Source: Dehalococcoidia bacterium (GTDB lineage Bacteria; Chloroflexota; Dehalococcoidia; GIF9; AB-539-J10). Taken from it: a stretch of DNA of 64,000 nucleotides. The stretch's first letter is position 1. The number at the start of each line of letters is the position of its first letter. This document shows positions 8,467-17,227 of this stretch, piece after piece. The notes under the pieces are model-generated. The model had not been told where the DNA came from. It ran no database searches and saw nothing but the letters and a program-made list of their open reading frames with translations. The stretch covers positions 1 through 64,000 of the forward strand of contig SKVJ01000039.1 of assembly GCA_007129495.1 (NCBI GenBank), in the 5' to 3' direction. Made by a program: the position numbers and the translations under genes.

Positions 8467-10125
8467 CTACATGTGATCGGGCGCGGCGACGCCCATGAGT
8501 CCGAGCGTACGGGCAAGGACGGCCTTGGCGGCTAGAACAAGCGCCAATCTCGCTTTCGTCAGGTCCTCATCATCGGTCAGCACCCGGCACTGTTTGTAGA
8601 ATGCGTGGAACGCAGTTGCCAGTACTTGTGCGTAGTGGGGTAGGTGGTGCGGCTCCAGTGTGCGCGAGACCTCCTCAACTACTTCCGGCAGCCGCGACAA
8701 CACTCTGATCAGCGATAGTTCGGCCTCGTCCTTGAGCAGTAAGGTATCGGCTGCTTCCGCGGTGACGCCGCGCTCGACGGCACCCTTGAGTATGCTCGCG
8801 ATTCGAGCGTGGGCGTACTGGACGTAATAGACCGGATTCTCAGCCGACTGCTTCTTGGCAAGCTCTATGTCGAAATCCATCTGGCTGTCGGCGGAGCGCG
8901 AGAGGAAATTGTATCGACACGGGTCGGGGCCGACCTCATCCACGAGTTCCTGGAGTGACACCACATCGCCGCTGCGCTTCGATGCACGCACGATCTCCTG
9001 GCCGCGGCGAAGTGTGACCAGTTGGCAAGTGATGATGATCAGCTGGTCGGGGTCTACACCGAAGGTCTTCACTACACCTTTCATACGGGGAATGTGCCCC
9101 TGGTGGTCAGCACCCCATATATCGATGACTTTGTCGTAGCTACGCCCGACGAACTTGTTGTAGTGGTAGGCAACGTCCGAGGCGAAGTACGTAGTGCTTC
9201 CATCGCCCCTCACCAGCACATTGTCCTTATCCTCCCCGAGAAGGCTGGACTCGAACCAGATAGCATTGTCACGCTCGGTGATGTAACCGCCCTCTCTCAA
9301 CAGAGTCAGGACGCGGTTGTATTCTCCGCTTGTGTACAACGACTTCTCGCTGAACCACTCATCGAACTCGACGTTCAATCGCGCGAGGTCTCGCTGTATC
9401 CCCTTCGCAAGAACTGAGGTTCCCAAGTCACCAATGGCTGCAACGGCCTCGTCCTGAGGCATATCACGAAAACGGGGGCCGTGACTCTCGACGATTGAGT
9501 GGGCAAGATCCAGTACGTAATCCCCCATATAGCCGTCGGGTGGCATTTCTACCTGGTCCCCCAGAGACTGAAGGTATCGGGCATACAGCGACTTCGCAAA
9601 CGTGCGGATCTGGTTACCCATGTCATTGAGATAGTACTCGCGATGAACCCGGTAACCAGCTGCTGCAAGGACATTCGCGAGGGTACTGCCCAGAACAGCA
9701 CCCCTTCCATGTCCGACATGCAGCGGGCCAGTAGGGTTCGCGCTGACGAACTCTATCTGAAGGCGAGAGCCGTTTCCGATAGAGACATTACCGTAAGTGT
9801 CGGAAGCGGACAGTATGGTATCGACCAGTCCGGCCAGCCATTCGCGTTTCAGTATGAAGTTGATAAACCCGGGGGCTGCCACGCTGATAGATTCTATCTG
9901 CGGGATGGGTTCCAAGTGGCGCACGATGATGTGGGCAAGCTGCAGCGGATTCATATCCACTGACCGTGCGAGTCTCAAAGCAATTCCCGAGGCGAAATCC
10001 CCGTGTGCGGAATCCTGGGGGCGCTCTATCTGGATGTTCGGAAGGGTGGTGAACCTGAGTTCACCTGTCTCTTGCGCCTTCAGTATCGCCTTCTTAAGAC
10101 TATCGGCCAGTATGTGCCTTACCAT
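8467..10125 (-). CDS. argS: Arginyl-tRNA synthetase
   Basis: The 552-residue class I synthetase charges tRNA-Arg. It has the N-terminal additional domain (residues of about 1-90), the HIGH-type signature in NPTGPLHVGHGRGA, and a KMSKS-like loop in the RASKRSGDVV region. The C-terminal DALR anticodon-binding domain ends ARTLGLMGVAAPDHM. Length is normal. It lies 6 bases downstream of recG and is surely cotranscribed with it on the minus strand. It is separated by several genes from the arginine biosynthesis operon in the same window, so the shared amino acid is probably coincidental. Confidence 0.95.
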   Translation of the reverse strand: MVRHILADSLKKAILKAQETGELRFTTLPNIQIERPQDSAHGDFASGIALRLARSVDMNPLQLAHIIVRHLEPIPQIESISVAAPGFINFILKREWLAGLVDTILSASDTYGNVSIGNGSRLQIEFVSANPTGPLHVGHGRGAVLGSTLANVLAAAGYRVHREYYLNDMGNQIRTFAKSLYARYLQSLGDQVEMPPDGYMGDYVLDLAHSIVESHGPRFRDMPQDEAVAAIGDLGTSVLAKGIQRDLARLNVEFDEWFSEKSLYTSGEYNRVLTLLREGGYITERDNAIWFESSLLGEDKDNVLVRGDGSTTYFASDVAYHYNKFVGRSYDKVIDIWGADHQGHIPRMKGVVKTFGVDPDQLIIITCQLVTLRRGQEIVRASKRSGDVVSLQELVDEVGPDPCRYNFLSRSADSQMDFDIELAKKQSAENPVYYVQYAHARIASILKGAVERGVTAEAADTLLLKDEAELSLIRVLSRLPEVVEEVSRTLEPHHLPHYAQVLATAFHAFYKQCRVLTDDEDLTKARLALVLAAKAVLARTLGLMGVAAPDHM

Positions 10126-10131
10126 GTCATA

Positions 10132-12531
10132 TCAACTCCACTCTACATTCGTGTTCCATAGTGTGGTCACGCGCTCCTGTATCTGCGCATAGTGGGGATC
10201 TCGCAGAACTCCGGCATTTCGCACCAGCCGTTGAGCTTCGGCTCGCGCAGCCTCCATCGTTGAAAGGTCCGTTAGTTTAGCAACTCTAAGTGGGGGGAGG
10301 CCACTTTGCTGTGTGCCGAGAAAGTCGCCAGCCCCTCGCATCTCCAGGTCTCGTGTGGCCAGCTCAAATCCATCGTGTGTGGTCTCCATCACCGCAAGTC
10401 TTCGCTGAGCTTCAGCATTGGCGTAGTCTCCCACAAGGAGGCAGTAGCTCTTTTTCGAACCGCGGCCTACTCGTCCGCGCAACTGGTGAAGCTGCGAAAG
10501 ACCGAATCGTTCCGCAGCCAGAACGACCATTACAGTGGCATTCGGCACATCGATCCCAACTTCGATGACAGTCGTACTTACAAGAATGTCGATATTCCCG
10601 TCCCGGAAGCTCCGCATCACCATATCCTTCTCGGAGGAGCGCAGGCTGCCATGCAGCAGTCCGAGTCGGAGGTCCGGAAATATGGTGTGACGCAGATGCT
10701 CATATTCTTCAGTTGCCGCACGTACTGTCAGCTTGTCTGACTCATTAATGAGAGGGCAGACGACGTAGACCTGGCGTCCCGCATCGACCTCGCTACGGAC
10801 CTTGTGATACACGGTTGAGACCTTCTGTGGAGAATACACAGCAGTGTCAATCTGCTGACGGCCTGGAGGCAATTCGGATATGGTCGAGAGATCGAGATCT
10901 CCGTAGATAGTGAGTGCAAGGCTGCGAGGTATCGGAGTTGCGGTCATGACCAGCACGTGGGGATTATAGCCTTTCTGTCGCAGGCCGCCACGTTGCATCA
11001 CGCCGAAGCGGTGTTGTTCATCTACAACGGCGAAACCGAGCGCACGGAATTCAACGCCTTCCTGCAGCAGTGCCTGCGTACCGACTATGATGTCGATCTC
11101 ACCGGTATTGAGCAGTTGTCTGACACGGCGGCGACGTGTGGCTGTAAGTGATCCAGTGAGGAGCGCGACAGTGAGAGGCCGGTTGAGGAATCCAGTAATG
11201 GTCTTAACTGGCTCATCCCTCAGCGAATCGTCGCCAGTCATGCGACTCAATGCGGTTGGATCCTCCGACGAATCCGCATCCAGCAGCTTCAGTAGGGTGC
11301 CGTAGTGTTGTTCTGCGAGCACTTCGGTGGGAGCCATCAGCGCCGCCTGGAAGTTGTGCGCGGTGGTGATAAGCATAGCTGCGAGCGCTACAACAGTCTT
11401 GCCACTTCCGACGTCGCCCTGTAGCATACGCGACATTGCTGTAGGCCTGGCGAGGTCGCGGAGTATTTCCTCCAATGCGTGCTGCTGTGCGCGGGTCAAC
11501 GTGAACGGAAGGCGGCGTACGAGTGCGTCCACAAGATCTGGGTCAGCTTCGAGCGGGTGGCCAGGTTGGCTGTGTTGCCATTGCCTGCGGGTCAGGAGCA
11601 GCCCGAGTTGTAGCGCCAGCAGTTCGTCAAAAGCCAGTCGCTGTCTCCCGGCAGCAGCTAGTTCCATGGAATCGGGGAAGTGAGCCTGGCGTATGGCAGT
11701 TGCAAGCTGTGGTAGTCTGTTCCTGCGTAAAACTTCCTCCGGCAGATACTCTGTGGGACCCGGAGCGCAGAGTTGCAGCGCTTCGGCCATCCACTTTCGC
11801 ATGGAACGTGCAGTGAGCCCGCGAGTAAGTGGATATACGGGCACCAGCCTACCTGTATGAATCCCGCTGGCCTCGACATCTTCCCATTCCGGCGATACGA
11901 ATTGCGCACGATTGCCGTACAGGCTGACCGTACCACTAATCACGATTTCCTTATCACGGGGTAACTGGCGGGCGACCCAAGGCTGATTGAACCAGAGAAC
12001 CCTGACACTGCCGGTGCGGTCGGCTACGATCGCTTCGGTTGAGCGACGTCCCCCGGGCAGGACTATCGACGCTTTCATGACCCGGCCAATTACCGTCTGC
12101 TCACTGTACGGTTGAAGGCTGCTGATGGGACGCATCTGCGTGTAGTCAAGGTAGCGGTGAGGGAGGTGGTGCATCAGGTCGTTCAAAGTGCCGACTTCCA
12201 ACCGGGAGAATAGCGCGGATGTCCTGGCAGATATCCGACGGAGCACCGTCACCGGCTGGTTCTCGGGAGGTGGCCCGGTACGTTGTGGTTTGTGCAGAAG
12301 GTTCAATGTGCAAGTTACCCAACTTTGTCGCTGCTCTTGATTCCAGGCGCGGTAGCCTCCAGGGTTACTACAGACCTTCTCAATTGAAGGAGCAAGCGAG
12401 TCAGGAAGCGTGGATGCAGATTTCTCCAGGTAAGCATCGATGCCGCCGATCACCGCTGCATCCTTGTAATGCTTTCGTGCCTCTAGCTCCAGGATCTTCT
12501 GAAATGCCTCGGTTGGCGTTGCACTGTTCAC
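10132..12531 (-). CDS. recG: ATP-dependent DNA helicase RecG
   Basis: RecG remodels stalled replication forks and Holliday junctions. The 799-residue protein carries an N-terminal region of about 110 residues before the wedge/OB domain (the VIGRVMKASIVLPGGR area), then the helicase motifs: Walker A MLQGDVGSGKTVVA, the DExH box VVDEQHRFGV, motif III TATPIPRSLALT, and the LRGRVGRG motif. The C-terminal end carries the accessory domain typical of RecG. It is somewhat longer than the common size of about 690 residues because of the N-terminal extension, which is usual in Firmicutes-like and Chloroflexi-like lineages. It sits in the order fakA-like, recG, argS on the minus strand, a neighbourhood (rpmB, DAK, recG) seen in many bacteria. 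Confidence 0.95.
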   Translation of the reverse strand: MNSATPTEAFQKILELEARKHYKDAAVIGGIDAYLEKSASTLPDSLAPSIEKVCSNPGGYRAWNQEQRQSWVTCTLNLLHKPQRTGPPPENQPVTVLRRISARTSALFSRLEVGTLNDLMHHLPHRYLDYTQMRPISSLQPYSEQTVIGRVMKASIVLPGGRRSTEAIVADRTGSVRVLWFNQPWVARQLPRDKEIVISGTVSLYGNRAQFVSPEWEDVEASGIHTGRLVPVYPLTRGLTARSMRKWMAEALQLCAPGPTEYLPEEVLRRNRLPQLATAIRQAHFPDSMELAAAGRQRLAFDELLALQLGLLLTRRQWQHSQPGHPLEADPDLVDALVRRLPFTLTRAQQHALEEILRDLARPTAMSRMLQGDVGSGKTVVALAAMLITTAHNFQAALMAPTEVLAEQHYGTLLKLLDADSSEDPTALSRMTGDDSLRDEPVKTITGFLNRPLTVALLTGSLTATRRRRVRQLLNTGEIDIIVGTQALLQEGVEFRALGFAVVDEQHRFGVMQRGGLRQKGYNPHVLVMTATPIPRSLALTIYGDLDLSTISELPPGRQQIDTAVYSPQKVSTVYHKVRSEVDAGRQVYVVCPLINESDKLTVRAATEEYEHLRHTIFPDLRLGLLHGSLRSSEKDMVMRSFRDGNIDILVSTTVIEVGIDVPNATVMVVLAAERFGLSQLHQLRGRVGRGSKKSYCLLVGDYANAEAQRRLAVMETTHDGFELATRDLEMRGAGDFLGTQQSGLPPLRVAKLTDLSTMEAARAEAQRLVRNAGVLRDPHYAQIQERVTTLWNTNVEWS

Positions 12532-12648
12532 ATATCCCCCACGATGGCATGTAGTGATCGTCGGGCATATTCATGCAACGGGAGGTGTCGGTGGGCACCT
12601 GCGGAGCGTTGCTGTTGGTTGACGAGCGCCGTATTCGGCACAGCACCG

Positions 12649-14307
12649 CTACTCGACCGAAATGATGAAATCGTAGTGCGGCTGGCCGCCGTTGACCAAC
12701 TCCACTTCGATGCCATAGCGTTCGTGTACCTGGTCCCTCACCGATTGTGCCGTGAGAGTGTCGACCTCTGCGCCCCAGTACAGCGTCACCAATTCCGCCT
12801 CTGCAGATCCGACGCGATCCAGCGCTTCCAGCACCACTCCGGCGAGTTCGTCTCCTGCACCGATGAGCTCCTTGTCATTCTGTATGGCGATGAACTGTCC
12901 CTTGCGAATCTTCGTGCCGTTCATCTCCGATTTGCGCACTGCGCGGGCAATTTCGATCGTCGTGACGCATTGAACAGCTTCGGTCATGGCCTTCGCGTTA
13001 TCTTCGGCGCTAAGGTCGTAGTTGAATGCCAGCAGTGCGGCGATTCCCTGAGGAATCGTACGGGAGGGAACCAGATGCACGTTCTTTTCGGCGAGGCTTT
13101 CGACTTGTCCAGCGGTAAGAATGATGTTCTTGTTGTTGGGCAGAAGAATGACCTGGTCGGAGGGTGCGAGGTCGACTGCCTGCAATATCTGACGGACACT
13201 TGGATTCATCGACTGGCCTCCCGGGACCACAATAGTGGCGCCCAGGCTGTTGAACACATCGAACAGGCCATCACCCGAAGCGATGGTGATTATGGCTGTG
13301 TCTACCTGAGGCGTACGCGACCGCTGCAGCCTGATGAACTCCTCATACTGGTCGTCCATATTGTGAATCTCGATCTGGTGAAGCGTGCCCATCCTGCCCG
13401 CGAAAGCAATCACCTCGCCGGGCTTGAAGGTGTGGAGATGAACGCGAACGACCGTCGCTTCGGAGGAGCCATTGGCGCTCACAACAAGCGATTGACCCTT
13501 GTTCCTCAGCTTCCTGGATATCCGCTCAACGTCGAGGCTCTTGCTCTGGAGAACGAAATTAGTGCAGTACCCATAGGGGACCTCGACTTGTGTGGTGGTC
13601 GGAGTGCTGTGGTGAAGCGGTTCGATCTGGACTGCCACCAAATCAGGGCCGATGCTCTTCGGCCCTTCGTCACGTCCATTCAGTGATGACAGAGCGCCGT
13701 CGAGCAGGACGTAGAGACCCTGGGCCCCCGCGTCCACCACCCCGGCCTCTTTGAGTACGGGTAGAAGTTCAGGAGTAGAGGCGACCGTCTCCCTTGCTGC
13801 CTGGACTGCACACTCGAGTACATCGGTAAGGTTGGAGTCCTCATGCTGCGCCGCACTGGTTGCAGCCTCTGCAGCAGTGCGCAAGACTGTGAGAATCGTC
13901 CCTTCCACTGGATGGACGAGGCCACCGTAAGCCGTGGCTGTAGCGTTGCTCAGGGCCAAGGCGAGGGATGCACCGTCAAGGGTGTCTTTTCCCTCAAGTC
14001 CATCGGCGAAACCACGCCAGAATTGGGAAAGGATAACACCCGAATTGCCTCGGGCGCCCATGAGTGCACCGTAGGCCATGGACCGCGCAATAACGCCGAC
14101 TGATTCGTTGGGATTAGCGAGTGTGTCGGCTTCCTCGACGGCAGAACGCATCGTGAGCAACATGTTCGTTCCGGTGTCCCCGTCAGGAACCGGGAAGACA
14201 TTGATCGCGTTGATTTCTGGCACAGCCCGCTCCAGCCAGCGGGTACCTGCCGAGAACATCTTATTGAATGCTTTGCCGTCGGCGAACTTCACCGTAGTTT
14301 CACTCAT
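12649..14307 (-). CDS. DAK2-domain protein, FakA-like (fatty acid or dihydroxyacetone kinase family)
   Basis: The 552-residue protein has the DhaL/DAK2 kinase domain at the N-terminus, with the nucleotide/metal motif VFPVPDGDTGTNML and the MGARGNSGVILSQFWRG segment. A middle domain and a C-terminal DegV-like region follow (the DGLFDVFNSLGATIVVPGGQ area). This is the arrangement of the YloV/FakA family, in which FakA phosphorylates fatty acids bound to FakB; activity here is inferred. The ORF extends to 14349, but a TTGACA-N18-TATCAC promoter overlaps those codons, so MSETTVKF at 14307 is the better start. No clear ribosome binding site is visible there. It lies divergent to rpmB and upstream of recG. 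Confidence 0.85.
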   Translation of the reverse strand: MSETTVKFADGKAFNKMFSAGTRWLERAVPEINAINVFPVPDGDTGTNMLLTMRSAVEEADTLANPNESVGVIARSMAYGALMGARGNSGVILSQFWRGFADGLEGKDTLDGASLALALSNATATAYGGLVHPVEGTILTVLRTAAEAATSAAQHEDSNLTDVLECAVQAARETVASTPELLPVLKEAGVVDAGAQGLYVLLDGALSSLNGRDEGPKSIGPDLVAVQIEPLHHSTPTTTQVEVPYGYCTNFVLQSKSLDVERISRKLRNKGQSLVVSANGSSEATVVRVHLHTFKPGEVIAFAGRMGTLHQIEIHNMDDQYEEFIRLQRSRTPQVDTAIITIASGDGLFDVFNSLGATIVVPGGQSMNPSVRQILQAVDLAPSDQVILLPNNKNIILTAGQVESLAEKNVHLVPSRTIPQGIAALLAFNYDLSAEDNAKAMTEAVQCVTTIEIARAVRKSEMNGTKIRKGQFIAIQNDKELIGAGDELAGVVLEALDRVGSAEAELVTLYWGAEVDTLTAQSVRDQVHERYGIEVELVNGGQPHYDFIISVE

Positions 14308-14339
14308 AAGGAGTGTCGTGTTGCTGTGCGAGGTCATTC

Positions 14340-14369
14340 GTGATACCATCCCATTGTAGCGGTTGTCAA
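14340..14369 (-). promoter_or_regulatory. Candidate promoter of the fakA-like gene
   Basis: On the minus strand TTGACA (14369-14364) is followed after 18 bases by TATCAC (14345-14340). The predicted transcription start falls between the two possible start codons of the fakA-like gene, which supports the downstream start at 14307. Confidence 0.4.
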
Positions 14370-14396
14370 TAGAAAGGTAAAGCAGGGATAGATTAC

Positions 14397-14579
14397 ATGA
14401 AGTGCGACATCTGTAACAAGCGACCGATGTATGGCAATAAGGTCAGTCACTCCAAGCGGCATACCCGCAGGCGCTGGCTTCCTAATGTACACAGGACTAA
14501 TCTTCTGGTGCAGGGAGCAGAGTATTCGGTGAAGATCTGCACGCGGTGTCTCAGAACCTACTACAAGAACAATTCATGA
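14397..14579 (+). CDS. rpmB: Large ribosomal subunit protein bL28
   Basis: The 60-residue protein matches bL28: MKCDICNKRPMYGNKVSHSK, a basic RHTRRRWLPNVHRTN core and a C-terminal CTRCLRTYY. The two CxxC pairs show it is the zinc-binding form. AGGGA precedes the ATG. It is monocistronic and divergent from the fakA-like gene, the arrangement common in Gram-positive bacteria and Chloroflexota. Confidence 0.95.
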   Translation: MKCDICNKRPMYGNKVSHSKRHTRRRWLPNVHRTNLLVQGAEYSVKICTRCLRTYYKNNS

Positions 14580-14587
14580 ATTGCACG

Positions 14588-14607
14588 GCGACACATGGGC
14601 CTGTCGC
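14588..14607. terminator. Hairpin between rpmB and argH
   Basis: A 6-bp inverted repeat (GCGACA / TGTCGC) with an 8-base loop lies just after the rpmB stop and before the convergent argH stop. There is no T-run, so it is only a weak terminator candidate. Confidence 0.3.
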
Positions 14608-14645
14608 TCCTCTCGCAGATGGGAACTCATTTACTCAGTTAGTCT

Positions 14646-16004
14646 TTAGCCTTGCCCTTCGCTGATCAGGAGTTCTTGAGCGGCCTTTGTTGCGGCAGCG
14701 ACACGGTTTAGAGCAGTTCCTCCAGGCACATCGCGTGCTGCAATGGATCTTTCCATAGAAAGTTGGAGGATATCGTCGTCAAAGTGTGGGGAGAATCGCC
14801 GATAATCGTCCATGGATAGTTCGGAGAGTGACTTACCTGTGTCCGATGCATGATGACTCACCGCCGCCGAGATCCCATGTGCCGTCCTGAACGGTAATCC
14901 TTTGTGCACAAGGTAATCAGCTATGTCGGTCGCAAGTAGATAGTCACGAACGACATCGCGCATGCGCGTGGCGTCAACCTCGAGGGTGCGCAGCATTTCT
15001 GCACAGACACCCAATGTAGCCTTCACGGTATCCGCTGTGTCGAACAATGGCTCTTTGTCTTCCTGTAGATCCCTGTTGTAAGACAGGGGCAATGCCTTCA
15101 GTACCGTCAGAATGGTCATCAGGTTGCCATAAGTACGACCGCTCTTGGCACGCGCCAACTCGGCGAGGTCAGGGTTGCGCTTCTGAGGCATGATGCTGGA
15201 TCCGGTGGTGAAGCCGTCACCGATGCGGATAAAACCGAACTCGGTGCTGGACCAGAACACCAACTCCTCGGCAAGGCGCGAGATATGCATCATGAGAATG
15301 GCGCCGCAGAAGTTGAACTCGGCAACGAAATCACGATCTGATACTGCATCCATACTGTTGGCGCTTAATTCGTCGAAGCCCAGTTCACGGGCAACGTATT
15401 CACGGTCGATGGGGTATGGAACACCAGCTAACGCTCCGCTCCCAAGCGGTAGCACGTTCACGCGCCTGGCGCAGTCCGCCAGGCGTGCATCATCGCGAGT
15501 GAACATCTCAAAATACGCGAGCATGTGGTGCGCGAATAACACTGGTTGCGCCTGTTGCAGATGGGTATAGCCTGCCATCATGACGGCCGGATAGCGTTCC
15601 GCAAGCTCAACCGTAGCGCTGCGCAGGTCGCGAAGCAGGCGCCTGATATCGGTGATCTCGTCCCGCAGGTACATGCGGAGGTCGAGGGCTATCTGGTCAT
15701 TTCTCGAGCGTCCAGTGTGGAGTTTTCCGGCTGCCTGGCCGATTAATTTGAACAGGCGTGCCTCGACCGCCATATGGATGTCTTCGTCTGAAGGGTCGAA
15801 GACGAAGTCGCCACTCTCTATTTCCCTGCGAACCGATTCAAGCCCTTTGGCTATGCGTACAGCATCATCCTCAGAGATGATGCCTTGACGACCGAGCATG
15901 CGGGCATGGGCGATGCTACCGGCGATGTCGTGCCGGTAGAGACGCCGGTCGAATTGCAGGGACCCAACGTAATCCTGTACTCCACGACTCTTTGACTCGA
16001 GCAT
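14646..16004 (-). CDS. argH: Argininosuccinate lyase
   Basis: ArgH splits argininosuccinate into arginine and fumarate, the last step of the pathway. The 452-residue protein has FDRRLYRHDIAGSIAHA near the start, HTGRSRNDQIA, and the fumarase/lyase signature GSSIMPQKRNPD. ATG 16004 overlaps the argG stop by one base (TGATG), a typical coupled start; the ORF itself runs back to 16064 inside argG. With either start the protein lacks the LWGGRF motif that normally opens this family, so its N-terminus is about ten residues short or diverged. The rest of the active site looks intact. It is the last gene of argJ-B-D-G-H. Confidence 0.93.
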   Translation of the reverse strand: MLESKSRGVQDYVGSLQFDRRLYRHDIAGSIAHARMLGRQGIISEDDAVRIAKGLESVRREIESGDFVFDPSDEDIHMAVEARLFKLIGQAAGKLHTGRSRNDQIALDLRMYLRDEITDIRRLLRDLRSATVELAERYPAVMMAGYTHLQQAQPVLFAHHMLAYFEMFTRDDARLADCARRVNVLPLGSGALAGVPYPIDREYVARELGFDELSANSMDAVSDRDFVAEFNFCGAILMMHISRLAEELVFWSSTEFGFIRIGDGFTTGSSIMPQKRNPDLAELARAKSGRTYGNLMTILTVLKALPLSYNRDLQEDKEPLFDTADTVKATLGVCAEMLRTLEVDATRMRDVVRDYLLATDIADYLVHKGLPFRTAHGISAAVSHHASDTGKSLSELSMDDYRRFSPHFDDDILQLSMERSIAARDVPGGTALNRVAAATKAAQELLISEGQG

Positions 16005-17212
16005 CAGCCTGAACCAATTGTACCGCGTTGTTGGCGCGCCTGGAGCCGGGAAGGAAGGCCCCATAAGCGGATGAATCCCGGCGAATCCGACTGATCAAAC
16101 GCATCTCCCTTGTCGTAGGTTGCAAGACTGAGGTCGTACAGAGAGTAGGGCGACTTCCGGCCGACTACTGAGCAGGTGCCTTTATGGAGCTTCAATCGAA
16201 CAGTTCCAGTGACGTATTTCTGGGTGTCGTCCACATATGCAGCGAGGTTGTGCCGCAGGCCACCGAACCACAGTCCGTTGTAGATAAGGTCGGCGTAGTG
16301 CGTTGCCACCAGGGCTTTGAAGCGTAACTGGTCCTTCGTGAGTACGAGGTTCTGCAGGGCAATGTGAGCCTTCAGCAGGACCGTAGCAGCCGGAGCTTCG
16401 TAGATCTCGCGCGACTTGATTCCCACGAGCCGGTTTTCGATGTGATCCACTCTGCCGACGCCGTGCCGACCGGCGGCAGCATGGAGCATCTCGATGAGCT
16501 GCACAGTTCCGAGACTCACACCGTCGAGCGCTACAGGGATTCCCTCTTCGAATTCTACCTCGATGTACTGTGGCTCTTCCGGTGCTGCTGCAGGATCACA
16601 CGTCCATACATAGACGTCTGAGGGCGGCTCAACCCAGGGGTCTTCCAGCACTCCCGTTTCGATACTGCGGCCCCACAGGTTCTCATCAATCGAGTAAGGG
16701 CTTTTCCGAGTGATGGATATCGGGATAGAATGCTGCTCGGCATATTGGATCAACTCCTCACGGGTCATGCCCCATTCACGTGCAGGAGCGATGATCTTAA
16801 GGTCCGGACCCAGCGTGCCGATTCCCACATCCAGCCGTACCTGGTCGTTTCCTTTGCCTGTACATCCATGAGAAACCGCCACTGCACCCTTCTCGCGCGC
16901 TACCTTAACCAGGAGTTGGGCGATCAGAGGGCGACCAATGGCGGTCGCCAGCGAGTACTCCCCCTCGTATATGGCATCAGCCTTGAGTGACGGGTAGACG
17001 AAGTCAGTGATGAACTGCTCTCTCGCGTCGGCCACCACAGCATCGACCGCGCCTGCATCAAGGGCCTTCTGCCTGATGGCCTCGAGGTTGGGAACGTTAC
17101 CGATATCCACGGTGAACGTAACGACATCGTAGCCGTACTTCTCCTTTATCCACTTCACAGCTACGGACGTATCCAGTCCGCCGGAATATGCCAATACTGC
17201 CCGTTCTGCCAC
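16004..17212 (-). CDS. argG: Argininosuccinate synthase
   Basis: ArgG joins citrulline and aspartate at the expense of ATP. The 402-residue protein begins with the pyrophosphatase-type P-loop AYSGGLDTSVAVKWI and contains SHGCTGKGNDQVR and ITRKSPYSIDENLWGRSIE, all hallmark motifs. It ends GFIRLWGLPSRLQA as usual. Length is normal. It lies 15 bases downstream of argD and overlaps argH by one base, firmly inside the arginine operon. Confidence 0.96.
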   Translation of the reverse strand: MAERAVLAYSGGLDTSVAVKWIKEKYGYDVVTFTVDIGNVPNLEAIRQKALDAGAVDAVVADAREQFITDFVYPSLKADAIYEGEYSLATAIGRPLIAQLLVKVAREKGAVAVSHGCTGKGNDQVRLDVGIGTLGPDLKIIAPAREWGMTREELIQYAEQHSIPISITRKSPYSIDENLWGRSIETGVLEDPWVEPPSDVYVWTCDPAAAPEEPQYIEVEFEEGIPVALDGVSLGTVQLIEMLHAAAGRHGVGRVDHIENRLVGIKSREIYEAPAATVLLKAHIALQNLVLTKDQLRFKALVATHYADLIYNGLWFGGLRHNLAAYVDDTQKYVTGTVRLKLHKGTCSVVGRKSPYSLYDLSLATYDKGDAFDQSDSPGFIRLWGLPSRLQARQQRGTIGSG

Positions 17213-17227
17213 GTGTTCCTCCTTAAA

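Noticed and set aside
12544-13686. 380-residue plus-strand ORF opposite the fakA-like gene
   Set aside because: It is the antisense shadow of a well-recognised DAK2 protein; its translation matches no family and has no ribosome binding site.
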